From a delta proteobacterium NaphS2 (lineage in GTDB: Bacteria > Desulfobacterota > DSM-4660 > Desulfatiglandales > Desulfatiglandaceae): a DNA stretch of 35,521 bases. Of this stretch, positions 1 through 7,746 are shown piece by piece; positions within the stretch are counted from its first letter, which is position 1, and every line of letters starts with the position of its first letter. Location: NCBI GenBank assembly GCA_000179315.1, contig ADZZ01000528.1:1-35521 (forward strand). Direction: 5' to 3'. A model generated the notes under the pieces. It was not told where the DNA came from, made no database searches, and worked only from the letters and a program-made list of their open reading frames with translations. Made by a program: the position numbers and the translations under genes.

Positions 1-90
1 ATGCTCACGCACCAGACGGTGATCGACCCAACTGAACTGCTTGGGAATCTTACGGATACGCTGTGGACAAATGGGATGTTTCCTGACCAT
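1..90 (-). CDS. Partial hypothetical protein (N-terminal 30 residues), accessory-cassette gene
   Basis: The minus strand opens an ATG at 90 with a strong ribosome site (AGGAGG, 5 bases before the ATG). It reads 30 codons without a stop to the window edge, beginning MVRKHPICPQRIRKIPKQ and containing FSWVDHRLVRE. Its start overlaps the 3' end of the upstream Cys-rich gene by 41 nt, so the two are probably co-transcribed and translationally coupled. From memory, similar N-termini occur in short proteins next to transposase genes in deltaproteobacteria, but I cannot confirm this. The rest of the gene lies outside the window. No function is claimed. Confidence 0.6.
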   Translation of the reverse strand, partial: MVRKHPICPQRIRKIPKQFSWVDHRLVREH

Positions 91-574
91 GACTGCCTCC
101 TTTTAAAAAAACGGGTTTTTCCAAAAAGTCGTTCCCCAATTCTCTCAAACGGCGGGTGATCATGGCTATGTCATCTTGTAACGCATTTCCAGTTAAGTGG
201 GCGATTAGGCCAATTAAAACAGCGCGTTGCTCAAACAAGGCGTCTTGTAACGCATTGGGAGTTAATTCTGCGTTAACTATATGATTTTGTTTTGTATCCG
301 CCGATAAGGGATCTTGTAACGCATTTTCCTTGGATGGTCTCCGCCAGTACCCCGGATGATCCCTGCGCCACTGCTGTACCCTTGCGACATTTTCAGGTCC
401 CCGGAAGTAGTTGCGGTTTTCAGGCTTGTTGAGCCATCGCTTTTGACTTTCCGCCTTGCCGGCTTTCCGGCATGCAGGTCTCGAACAGAATCGTTGACGA
501 CCATTACTACGTGGATCAGGGTGGAACAACTCTCTGCAATGTCGGCATCTTTTCCTTCTCTCGGCTTTTCCCAT
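50..574 (-). CDS. Cys-rich zinc-finger-like hypothetical protein with three NALQD motifs
   Basis: This is a 174-aa protein starting at an ATG with a G-rich ribosome site just upstream. The N-terminus carries a CxxC ... C-x4-C arrangement (CRHC at about residues 10-13, then FCSRPAC) typical of a small zinc-binding knuckle, followed by a basic, aromatic-rich stretch (RWLNKPENRNYFRGPENV). The C-terminal half holds three copies of NALQD exactly 23 residues apart. I recognise the general family as an unnamed protein found beside mobile elements, with low certainty. It precedes and overlaps the gene cut by the window edge. The pair probably forms the end of an accessory cassette that abuts the truncated regulator downstream. 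It could bind DNA through the zinc knuckle, which is inference only. Confidence 0.65.
   Translation of the reverse strand: MGKAERRKRCRHCRELFHPDPRSNGRQRFCSRPACRKAGKAESQKRWLNKPENRNYFRGPENVARVQQWRRDHPGYWRRPSKENALQDPLSADTKQNHIVNAELTPNALQDALFEQRAVLIGLIAHLTGNALQDDIAMITRRLRELGNDFLEKPVFLKGGSHGQETSHLSTAYP
174..325. repeat. Three 14-bp direct repeats at exact 69-nt spacing
   Basis: TCTTGTAACGCATT occurs at 174-187, 243-256 and 312-325, so both intervals are exactly 69 nt (23 codons). On the coding (minus) strand each copy encodes NALQD. The sequence between copies is mostly different, although copies 1 and 2 also share AGTTAA a few bases further on. The repeats lie wholly inside the Cys-rich gene. Confidence 0.9.
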
Positions 575-698
575 CGGTTTAACCCCCCAAAACCAATGGT
601 CACATTTTTAAAGCCGCAACAGAAGAAAATCAAAAAAAGAAGAAAAGGGCAGGAAGGGAAGAAAGATTTTATAAAATGATTTTTTTGAAGAATATGGA

Positions 699-1610
699 TT
701 AAGAAGATTTTGTTTGATGTGTATTTTCAAATGACCCGTTTTCGAAGAAAATCAGATCGCCGCTGACAAGCATCCGCTTGGCGCTTTCCACCCGCAATTG
801 CTGCAAATACCCCAGGGGCGTGACGCCCGTAGCCCGCTTGAACCGGCGTTCCAGCGAACGGCGGCTTATATGGAATCTTCGGGCCAGGTTTTCGTAATCA
901 ATTGTCTCGGTCTGATGATCTTCCATCCAGGCCTGAGCCTTCATGACGAGCGGATCGCCGTGGTCTTTGGTCGCGGGAAGAAACGCATAGGGGGCCTGAC
1001 TTTCTCTGCCCATATCCAGGACCATGGTCTTGGCGGACTCCACGGCGGGCGTTCTGCCGCAAAATTTTTCCACCAAGTACAGTGAAAGATCCATCCCGGC
1101 GCTCACCCCGGCTGAACAATAAAGGCGACCGTGATCCAGAAACATGCGATCCTGCCGGACCGCTATTTGCGGATACCTTTTGCGGAACACGTCCACAAAT
1201 CCCCAATGCAGAGTGGCCGATTTGCCGTCCAACAATCCGGTTTCAGCCAGCAGAAACACCCCTGTACAAATGCTGGCCACATGGGCACCCCGGCTGTAGT
1301 GGTGCCGGATCCAGGGTATCAATTCGGGGTTCTTTTCAAGAATCCGGTCGATGTACGTGGCCGATGAAATGATAACCAGGTCCGTCTCCTGCACTTCCTC
1401 AATGCTGCAGTGGGGTTGGATATGGATATTGTTCACGGATCGGATGGGACGGCCGTCGGGCGTTGCAACGACAACGTTAAAAAGCGGTGTCTGAGGCAAT
1501 TTTCTCACTCGGTTCCACAATCTTCCAGCCTGGTTTAAAATGTCCATGGGGCCAAAAACGGTGGTTGCCATGGTGTTGTAGAGCCCCAGGATGGTCACTT
1601 TCTTCATCAT
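699..1610 (-). CDS. GlxA-type transcriptional regulator (DJ-1/PfpI domain plus AraC HTH), C-terminally truncated
   Basis: The protein is about 303 aa. Residues about 3-180 form a class I glutamine amidotransferase-like (DJ-1/PfpI) domain, with the nucleophile-elbow motif SICTGVFLLAETGLL and the HWGF segment. Residues from about 215 form the AraC-type DNA-binding domain (FHISRRSLERRFKRATG, then QLRVESAKRMLVSGDL). AraC domains normally continue with a second helix-turn-helix (an IAxxVGY ... FxRxFKxxxG pattern). Here the protein instead runs into IFFENGSFENTHQTKSS and stops, so the second HTH is missing. The ATG at 1610 has AAGGTGA just upstream, preferred over a GTG at 1616. It is divergent from the DUF3795 gene. 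Family members are cytoplasmic regulators, ligand unknown. DNA binding is probably impaired. Confidence 0.8.
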   Translation of the reverse strand: MMKKVTILGLYNTMATTVFGPMDILNQAGRLWNRVRKLPQTPLFNVVVATPDGRPIRSVNNIHIQPHCSIEEVQETDLVIISSATYIDRILEKNPELIPWIRHHYSRGAHVASICTGVFLLAETGLLDGKSATLHWGFVDVFRKRYPQIAVRQDRMFLDHGRLYCSAGVSAGMDLSLYLVEKFCGRTPAVESAKTMVLDMGRESQAPYAFLPATKDHGDPLVMKAQAWMEDHQTETIDYENLARRFHISRRSLERRFKRATGVTPLGYLQQLRVESAKRMLVSGDLIFFENGSFENTHQTKSS

Positions 1611-1698
1611 ATTCACCTTGAATCTATCGTTTTGGCGATATCACCCATTCAAATGTCGTTTATGACACTTTTCATTTTGAAAAACAATCCTTATCATC

Positions 1699-1732
1699 AA
1701 ACAAAATCAATCGCGAAACAAAATCAATCGCG
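1699..1732. repeat. Exact 17-bp tandem direct repeat in a divergent intergenic region
   Basis: AAACAAAATCAATCGCG occurs twice back to back (1699-1715 and 1716-1732), just upstream of the DUF3795 gene and in the 140-bp region shared with the AraC-type regulator. A TGTC-N6-GACA inverted repeat (TGTCGTTTATGACA) lies near 1654. AraC-family proteins often bind direct repeats of about this length, so an operator role is possible but unproven. Confidence 0.5.
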
Positions 1733-1750
1733 CAAGAGGAGAAAGATGTC

Positions 1751-2206
1751 ATGGACGACGAAAAAATTAAAGCTTCCCTGGCCCCTTGCGGGCTATGCTG
1801 TGAAACCTGCTTTGCCTATGTAGATGGCGACATCCGGAAATATAGTCTGAAGCTCAAAGAAAAACTGGGGAATTTCCATCACAATGCCAAACGGTTTGAA
1901 ACCCTGATGGGCAATCCGATTTTCAAAAAATATAAGGATTTTAAAGAAGTTTTGGATTACTTTGCATCGGAAAACTGCAAAGGGTGCCGCGACGAGCAAT
2001 GCAAATTGTTCAAGGAATGCGGCGTACGCGTCTGTCATCAGGAAAAGCACATGGATTTTTGCTATCAATGCGATCAGTTTCCCTGTGATAAAACCAAGTT
2101 CGATCCCGGTCATTATAAAGGCTGGGTCCTGATCAACGAAAAGATCCGGGAAATCGGGCTGGAAAAATTTTATGAGAAGGCCCGAACGCGGCCCAGGTAC
2201 CCCTGA
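1751..2206 (+). CDS. DUF3795 cysteine-rich protein
   Basis: This is a 151-aa protein of unknown function. The N-terminus has a compact cluster CGLCCETC (Cys13, 16, 17, 20). A second cluster follows in the middle (CKGCRDEQC, CGVRVC) and a third near CYQCDQFPC. This pattern is typical of DUF3795 proteins, which probably bind zinc or an iron-sulfur cluster. It begins at an ATG about 10 nt after an AGAGGAG ribosome site. A second ATG 5 bases earlier is in another frame and gives only a short peptide. The last codons overlap the 3' end of the decayed threonine aldolase on the other strand, so the C-terminus (KARTRPRYP) may be native or may have been changed by that rearrangement. The divergent regulator next door may control it. 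That is inference. Confidence 0.75.
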   Translation: MDDEKIKASLAPCGLCCETCFAYVDGDIRKYSLKLKEKLGNFHHNAKRFETLMGNPIFKKYKDFKEVLDYFASENCKGCRDEQCKLFKECGVRVCHQEKHMDFCYQCDQFPCDKTKFDPGHYKGWVLINEKIREIGLEKFYEKARTRPRYP

Positions 2207-2830
2207 ACGCGATTACGGATTTCTCGGCACAACGTATCAGGTGAGATGGAATCCGCCGGGGCCGCCAGTTCCGCGGGCGAAACGTTCAAGGCCGTAGCGG
2301 CATTAAAGATTCTGGCGCCATCCACATGCATCTTTAAATCGTTTCCTCTGGCAATAACCGCAATCCCATTCAAATAATCGGGTGCAAGGGGGCTGCCGCC
2401 GCAAAGATTATGGGTGTTTTCAAGAACAACCAAGCAGGTTCTGGGAAAATGGACATCATCCGTACGAATGGCCGATAAGACATCATCGGGTGAAAGGGTC
2501 CCGTCAGGCTGATTGGGTTGGTACGCGAATGGATCCCACCCACGGCCGCAGAGCCTCCCTGCTCAAAGTAGAAGATATGGGATTTGTCCCCCAGTATCAT
2601 TTCATCGCCCCGGCCGCAGTGGGACATCTGGCAGACCAGGTTGCCCATGGTTCCGCTGACCACCAGAAGGGCCGCTTCTTTGCCCATGCGCCGGGCGACA
2701 GTTCTTCCAGTTTCCGTACCGTGGGATCTTCCCCGAAAACGTCGTCTCCCAGTTCCGTCCCGGCCATGGCCTTTCGCATGGCAGGCGTGGGAAAGGTAAT
2801 GGTATCTGAACGAAGATCGATGAGGACCAT
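2170..2830 (-). pseudogene. ltaE: Low-specificity L-threonine aldolase, decayed remnant
   Basis: Three reading frames together spell the N-terminal half of a PLP-dependent threonine aldolase. First [19 protein letters not shown]...[11 protein letters not shown] from 2830. Then, after about 2700, [16 protein letters not shown]...GGSAAVGGIHSRTNP. Then, after about 2516, NTHNLCGGSPL...MHVDGARIFNAA. Both joins are explained by loss of one base (GG to G near 2700, CCCC to CCC near 2516). Homology stops near 2245 (after PADSIS), before the SKGL-type region that holds the PLP lysine, so the C-terminal half and the catalytic lysine are gone. The remaining frame runs to a stop at 2170, overlapping the end of the DUF3795 gene. 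It cannot be functional. Confidence 0.85.
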
Positions 2831-2855
2831 GCTGGAATATCCTTTCTCTTTGTCC

Positions 2856-2872
2856 GCCTGATCTAATCAGGC
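2856..2872. promoter_or_regulatory. 17-bp palindrome, possible operator
   Basis: Two perfect 7-bp arms (GCCTGAT / ATCAGGC) flank a 3-bp centre, 26 bp upstream of the threonine aldolase remnant's start. A three-base loop and no T-run make a terminator less likely than a protein-binding site or a chance palindrome. Confidence 0.3.
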
Positions 2873-3107
2873 ATCTGTTTTGCTGCTGCCGGAAATATCA
2901 ATAAACGCTTCCCGCACGCTTGCCAAGAAAACGTATATTGGGTAATGTTCACGCTGAAGAAATGGAGCAATTCCATTTTGCGGTAAATTGCTTCCTTCAT
3001 ACTATGAATTGGATATCTGAGCAAATTTTTCCGGAGATTACCCGCTCTCGGATCGTTGACAATTGGCTGTCACCCATGTAAAGACTGACCACAACTGCTT
3101 TCAAAGG

Positions 3108-3121
3108 ATGATCATGATCAT
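3108..3121. promoter_or_regulatory. Perfect 14-bp palindrome upstream of the metal exporter
   Basis: ATGATCATGATCAT is its own reverse complement and lies about 60 bp before the exporter's ATG, where a metal-responsive repressor site could sit. No regulator gene is next to it. Role is inferred from position only. Confidence 0.3.
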
Positions 3122-3183
3122 ATGCAGCCAGAAATACTTCTTTCACCGGAAAAAAATTCGTTTTGTACGGTTTCATTTAGCTT

Positions 3184-4152
3184 ATGCATCATTTTAATCT
3201 TGATCCCTGGAAACACAGTCATACTTTCGGTCAGGAATTGAAGCGCCCCGGAGAAGCGCGCACCCTGATTGTCATCGGGATCACCGGCGCCATGATGGTC
3301 ATCGAAATTGTCGCCAGCGTCCTGTTCGGTTCCATGGCACTGCTGGCGGATGGGCTACACATGGCATCTCACGCGGTGGCCCTCAGCATTAATGCTTTCG
3401 CTTATGTCTATGCGAGACGGCATGCGCATAACACCGAATTCAGTTTTGGCACCGGCAAGGTCAATGCGCTTGGAGGTTTTACAGGTGCCGTGCTGTTGGC
3501 GGTCTTTTCGTTGATGATGGCATGGAAAAGTTTCGGCCGACTCATCCATCCCGTTAACATTATTTTCAATCAGGCGATCCTCGTTGCGGTTGTGGGGTTG
3601 GTTGTAAACGGTGTCAGCATCTTTATTCTGGGAACAAAAGATCACGATCATGAACACAACGATCACCCGCACCCAAACAAGCACACACATGATCACAACC
3701 TCCGATCGGCCTACCTCCATGTGCTGGCCGATGCTCTCACGTCCCTTCTGGCAATTGCCGCCCTGCTCTCTGCCAAGTTTTTTGGTGCACTCTGGATGGA
3801 CCCGGCCATGGGTATTGCGGGAGCCATACTCGTTGCCCAATGGTCATTCGGTTTACTGAGGACAACCGGTGCAGTGTTGCTCGACAGGCAGGGGCCAAAG
3901 CACATGCGGCAGGCGGTCAGGGAAAACATTGAGCGAGATAGGGACAGTCGGGTGGCGGATATGCATCTTTGGTCCATTGGCCCCGGTGTATTCGCTTTAG
4001 AGTTGACGGTTGTCGCTTATCACCCTGCAACTCCGGAGGAATACAAGTTGCGGATGCCAAAGGATATAGGCCTTGCGCACATTTCCATTGAGGTCAACCA
4101 ATGTACGTCAAACATAAAAAGCTGTGCGAACAAAGCGGCGGATGGTTCATAA
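3184..4152 (+). CDS. dmeF: Cation diffusion facilitator, DmeF-like Co(II)/Ni(II) exporter
   Basis: This 322-aa inner-membrane protein belongs to the CDF family, which exports divalent metals using the proton gradient. An N-terminal His-containing leader (MHHFNLDPWKHSHTFG) precedes six predicted membrane helices. Helix 2 carries the metal-site motif around D56/H59 (ADGLHMASH), and helix 5 carries H179 and D183 (HVLADALTS). Between helices 4 and 5 is a His/Asp-rich loop at residues 153-171, and a cytoplasmic domain follows. The leader and His loop fit the DmeF subgroup, so Co/Ni are the likely substrates, although Zn or Cd cannot be ruled out. No strong ribosome site precedes the ATG. The gene stands alone, with a palindrome upstream that could be an operator. 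Confidence 0.85.
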   Translation: MHHFNLDPWKHSHTFGQELKRPGEARTLIVIGITGAMMVIEIVASVLFGSMALLADGLHMASHAVALSINAFAYVYARRHAHNTEFSFGTGKVNALGGFTGAVLLAVFSLMMAWKSFGRLIHPVNIIFNQAILVAVVGLVVNGVSIFILGTKDHDHEHNDHPHPNKHTHDHNLRSAYLHVLADALTSLLAIAALLSAKFFGALWMDPAMGIAGAILVAQWSFGLLRTTGAVLLDRQGPKHMRQAVRENIERDRDSRVADMHLWSIGPGVFALELTVVAYHPATPEEYKLRMPKDIGLAHISIEVNQCTSNIKSCANKAADGS

Positions 4153-4181
4153 ATACGCAATCACTGGCCGCATAATCATAA

Positions 4182-4340
4182 GAACAATATGATCCCGACA
4201 CGGGGAAAGTATACGAATTTGAAAATGGAAAAGATTTTTTGGAAACCGAACCGTTTGGAAAGAAAATCAAAATGTTGGCAATGATCGACCCAGGCGTTAA
4301 AGAGGCCATGGATTATCGTATCGGAGGGAAAATCACTTAA
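4182..4340 (+). pseudogene. Orphan coding remnant without a start codon
   Basis: A 52-codon open stretch begins just after a TAA and has no start until Met30 of the frame, yet reads like a real protein tail (YDPDTGKVYEFENGKDF ... KMLAMIDPGVKEAMDYRIGG). It ends in TAA overlapping the stop of the convergent HD gene by 2 bp. It is probably the 3' end of a gene whose front was lost. I do not recognise the family. Confidence 0.35.
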
Positions 4341-4948
4341 GCGGAAATGAAATCGGTGATTTCCTTGAGTTCCTGAATACGCTCTTCAAGTGCTTCTTTT
4401 GCCATTTGCTTTCCCGATTTCGTCAAAAACCAGGTTTCGAGGTTTCGGCGCAGCCATTGAACATTCTCGTCGGCCGTAACCCCGAATCTGATGACATTGA
4501 TTTGAGACGCGTTTTGGGAATATCGCCATAACTTGTCGGCATCCTTTACAATACCGTCATTGATCGAAAGGGCCTCTTTTCGGGAGTCATGCCCCTTTAT
4601 AATCTCCTGTATTTCCAGAATCTTATCATCGGGATAATCGACTTTTCGAAGGATGTCTCCGGCTATCCTGGCGCCTTCCACTTCGTGGACACGATTCCAC
4701 TCCGACGACGTAGCCTTTGGGCCGAATGCCTTTAGCTGAACATCTTCCGGCACCTTCTTCCAACCCGTGTCGTGGAGAATGATAGCCGGCATCACAACAT
4801 CTTCGTCGCCCCCTTCCTGCGCCAGCAATTGCTGGGCAAGACCTGCCGCAATCTCCGTATGAGTGTCATTTTTTCTCGTATTGAGGTATGGCCGCGCCAG
4901 ATCCCAGATCCGTTCGTATATCGCCTTCAGCATCAAATCTTCACTCAC
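4337..4948 (-). CDS. HD-domain metal-dependent phosphohydrolase
   Basis: This is a 203-aa cytoplasmic protein with the HD signature: His30 (HTEIA), His59-Asp60 (ILHDTGW), further His/Asp at 120-121 (GHDSRKEAL) and a late Asp in VKDADKLWRY (136/138). HD proteins hydrolyse phosphoester or phosphoanhydride bonds, often in nucleotides. The substrate cannot be told from the sequence. The C-terminal 50 residues are helical and charged. The gene lies 15 nt downstream of the CBS-domain gene on the same strand, so the two are probably one transcript. A link through nucleotide sensing (CBS) and hydrolysis (HD) is plausible but inferred. Confidence 0.8.
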   Translation of the reverse strand: MSEDLMLKAIYERIWDLARPYLNTRKNDTHTEIAAGLAQQLLAQEGGDEDVVMPAIILHDTGWKKVPEDVQLKAFGPKATSSEWNRVHEVEGARIAGDILRKVDYPDDKILEIQEIIKGHDSRKEALSINDGIVKDADKLWRYSQNASQINVIRFGVTADENVQWLRRNLETWFLTKSGKQMAKEALEERIQELKEITDFISA

Positions 4949-4963
4949 TATGGATTATGGATT

Positions 4964-5458
4964 TCAATCCTCGTCGCTGTTCAACCAGTTCTTGCACACA
5001 TGGTAGAAAACGTCAGACAGATAGACCATCCCCATGATCTTTTCTTCTTCCACCACCGGCAACCGCCTGATTTTACTCTTTACCATCTTGTCAATCACCA
5101 CCATGACGTCATCCTGAGGCTTGGAAGTAATGACAGGCGAGTTCATTACCTGCTCCACACGCAGATCCGTGAAACGGTCCAGATAGACTTCCAACTCCCC
5201 ATCCCAAAGCGGTACATTTTGCAATTCATAGTCCATGAACGGCGGCCGCAGGTGATAAAGGATGTCCTCCATGGAAATCATGCCCAAAAGATGACGGAAA
5301 TCATCCACCACCACAATCCCGAAAGGTTTATACCCGGTGCCTCTCGTTTCGCCATTGAAGATCATTTTTGCCGCCTTGCTGACAGGGGCGTCGGGCTGGA
5401 TGGTAACATACTTGGTATCCATAATGTCTTTGACGTTCAAGCCTGGTATTTTTCGCAT
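4964..5458 (-). CDS. CBS-domain pair protein
   Basis: This 164-aa protein is built from two CBS motifs: one at about residues 10-75 (VKDIMDTKYVTIQPDAPVSKAAKMIF ... GIVVVDDFRHLLGMISMEDIL) and one at about 103-160 (VEQVMNSPVITSKPQDDVMVVIDKM ... RRLPVVEEEKIMGMVYLSDVF). CBS pairs bind adenosyl ligands such as AMP, ATP or SAM and act as regulatory modules. The chosen ATG at 5458 has a very good ribosome site (GGGAGGTC) 5-8 nt upstream. A longer frame to 5566 is open, but its start lacks such a site. The gene is divergent from transketolase and upstream of the HD hydrolase. Confidence 0.85.
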   Translation of the reverse strand: MRKIPGLNVKDIMDTKYVTIQPDAPVSKAAKMIFNGETRGTGYKPFGIVVVDDFRHLLGMISMEDILYHLRPPFMDYELQNVPLWDGELEVYLDRFTDLRVEQVMNSPVITSKPQDDVMVVIDKMVKSKIRRLPVVEEEKIMGMVYLSDVFYHVCKNWLNSDED

Positions 5459-5646
5459 GATCTGACCTCCCTTAAGACGTTTACAGGACGAACGGGGTTC
5501 CATGGGATCACTATAGGCAATAGAGCGGAAACGGTCAAGATTTACCTTTCGTACCATTTCAATCATGAAATCAATTGAAAAAGTGCGCTGATTCGGTTAA
5601 TCATGATTCTACAAAAAATAGTAAATTTTCAAACAAGGAGCAACAA

Positions 5647-7674
5647 ATGACGATGGAAAGCTGGAAGGGGCTGGAAGACACACCTGTTAAATTTCAGAAA
5701 AAATGTATTGACACCATTCGTTTTCTTGCGGTTGACGGGGTCCAAAAGGCCAACTCGGGCCATCCTGGAATGCCCATGGAGGCATCCGATCTGGCCTATC
5801 TGTTATGGACACGCAACATGAAATACAACCCGGGCAATCCCGCATGGGCAAACCGGGATCGGTTTGTGCTTTCGGCGGGACATGGATCCATGCTTCTCTA
5901 TACCATGCTTCATCTGACCGGCTACGACCTGCCCCTTGAAGAATTGAAAAATTTCAGACAGTTGGATAGTCAAACCCCCGGACACCCCGAATACGGCTGT
6001 GCCCCCGGGGTGGAAACCACCACCGGCCCGCTGGGACAGGGATTTGCCACAGGGGTCGGCATGGCCATTGCCGAACGCTATCTGGCCGGACTGTTCAACA
6101 AGCCGGAATTTCCTTTGGTCGATTACCACATTTATGCGCTTTCCAGCGACGGAGACATGATGGAGGGGATTTCTTCCGAGACCGCCTCAATGGCAGGAGA
6201 TCTGGGGCTTGGAAAGCTCATTTACATCTATTTGGATAATCATATCACCATTGAAGGGGATACGGCCATCACCTTCAGTGAAGACGTTGCGAAACGTTTT
6301 GGGGCCTACAACTGGCATGTTCAGAAGGTGGACGGATATGATCTGCCGGCTATCAGCAAAGCCATCGAAGCCGGCCGAAATGAAGATTCAAAGCCTTCCC
6401 TGATCATTGCCAGAACGCACATCGCCTGGGGAAGCCCCAACAAACAGGACACGGCGGGCGCTCACGGATCTCCGCTGGGTGAGGAGGAAGTGCTGCTCAC
6501 CAAAAAGAATCTTGACTGGCCGGAAACGCCCGCCTTTTTGATCCCCGAGGACGTGCTCGCATTCTATCGCCAGGCGGTCGAAAGAGGTCGTGAAGCTGAA
6601 AGCAAGTGGAACAAGCTCTATGCTGATTACCGGAAGCAGTATCCGGAACTGGCGGCCCAATGGGAGGCCATGCATCAAAGGCCGGATCCATCCCTGTGGG
6701 AAAAGGATCTTCCGCAATTTTCCCCGGACCAGGGGAACATCGCCACCCGAAAGGCTTCCGGACAGGTTCTGGCATCTGTAAAACCCCACCTGCCGGGGCT
6801 TATAGGCGGTTCCGCAGACCTGGCGCCCTCGAACAATACCTATGTAAAAGGTTTCGGAGAGTTCAAAACAGACAACGGAAGCAATATCCACTTCGGCATC
6901 AGGGAACATGCCATGGGTACCGTTTTAAACGGCATGGCACTCAGCAAAGCGCTCATCCCCTATGGCGGTACCTTTCTGATTTTCTCCGACTATATGCGTC
7001 CGGCCATTCGATTGGCGGCCTTAATGGAATTGCCGGTTATTTATGTGTTCACCCATGATTCCATCGGTCTGGGCGAAGACGGGCCGACCCATCAACCCAT
7101 CGAACACTTGGCCTCCCTACGGGCAATTCCGCACATGACGGTCATCCGGCCCGCCGATGCCCAGGAAACGGTAGAAGCATGGAATGTGGCGCTCACACAC
7201 GGAAAAGGTCCCTGCGCCATTGTTCTGAGCCGTCAAGGGCTGCCCGTCATTGATCGCAACCGATACGCATCGGCGAGCGGTCTTCAACAAGGCGGCTATA
7301 TTGTGGCGGATGCAGAAAACGGAAAACCGGACATCATCCTCATGGGGACCGGCGCCGAAGTACATCTGCTCATCGCCGCCCATGAACAGCTGAAAGAAAA
7401 AAATATCGGCGCACGCGTCGTCAACATCCCGTCATGGGAACTCTTTGAAGCCCAATCTGAAGAATACCGGAAGCAAGTGCTTCCAAACGATATCACCGTC
7501 CGCCTGGCGGTAGAGGCCGGCAGTCCTTTTGGGTGGGAACGATACACCGGAACCCAAGGCAAAATCATTGCCATGGAACGTTTCGGCGCATCCGCACCGG
7601 CCAAAGCGCTTTTTAACAAATTCGGTTTTACGGTTGAAAACGTCTTAAAACAAGCCGAATCACTGCTGGCCTAG
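5647..7674 (+). CDS. tkt: Transketolase
   Basis: This 675-aa thiamine-diphosphate enzyme moves two-carbon ketol units between sugar phosphates in the non-oxidative pentose phosphate pathway. The N-terminal PP domain has [10 protein letters not shown], the TPP/Mg motif (SSDGDMMEG ... DNHITIEG) and the GPLGQG loop. The Pyr domain has the catalytic Glu in FGIREHAMG and the [19 protein letters not shown] segment. The C-terminal domain is complete, and length matches full-size bacterial transketolases (about 660-680 aa). The ATG at 5647 follows AAGGAG by 7 nt and is preferred over an in-frame ATG at 5575. It heads a plus-strand series with the RibBA-like gene and citrate synthase, though gaps of 70-130 bp leave co-transcription open. 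Confidence 0.97.
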   Translation: MTMESWKGLEDTPVKFQKKCIDTIRFLAVDGVQKANSGHPGMPMEASDLAYLLWTRNMKYNPGNPAWANRDRFVLSAGHGSMLLYTMLHLTGYDLPLEELKNFRQLDSQTPGHPEYGCAPGVETTTGPLGQGFATGVGMAIAERYLAGLFNKPEFPLVDYHIYALSSDGDMMEGISSETASMAGDLGLGKLIYIYLDNHITIEGDTAITFSEDVAKRFGAYNWHVQKVDGYDLPAISKAIEAGRNEDSKPSLIIARTHIAWGSPNKQDTAGAHGSPLGEEEVLLTKKNLDWPETPAFLIPEDVLAFYRQAVERGREAESKWNKLYADYRKQYPELAAQWEAMHQRPDPSLWEKDLPQFSPDQGNIATRKASGQVLASVKPHLPGLIGGSADLAPSNNTYVKGFGEFKTDNGSNIHFGIREHAMGTVLNGMALSKALIPYGGTFLIFSDYMRPAIRLAALMELPVIYVFTHDSIGLGEDGPTHQPIEHLASLRAIPHMTVIRPADAQETVEAWNVALTHGKGPCAIVLSRQGLPVIDRNRYASASGLQQGGYIVADAENGKPDIILMGTGAEVHLLIAAHEQLKEKNIGARVVNIPSWELFEAQSEEYRKQVLPNDITVRLAVEAGSPFGWERYTGTQGKIIAMERFGASAPAKALFNKFGFTVENVLKQAESLLA

Positions 7675-7746
7675 GAATGGTCTAACAGATATGGCCTGGA
7701 GCTTGGGCTTCAGGCATTCACAAAACAAAAGCTGGAGATTCTTGTC

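Larger units (their letters stand above)
2831..3183. other. Intergenic region between the aldolase remnant and the CDF exporter
   Basis: This gap of about 350 bp holds no convincing gene. It contains two palindromes: GCCTGAT-CTA-ATCAGGC at 2856-2872, near the aldolase start, and ATGATCATGATCAT at 3108-3121, about 60 bp before the exporter start. I saw no other structure and no clear promoter that I would defend. Confidence 0.6.

Noticed and set aside
174-325. CRISPR-like array from three evenly spaced repeats
   Set aside because: Units are only 14 bp, just three copies, they are in frame in a gene, and no cas genes are present.
4772-5578. 268-codon plus-strand open frame
   Set aside because: It is antisense to the HD and CBS genes, whose motifs are clear, and its translation shows no recognisable domain.
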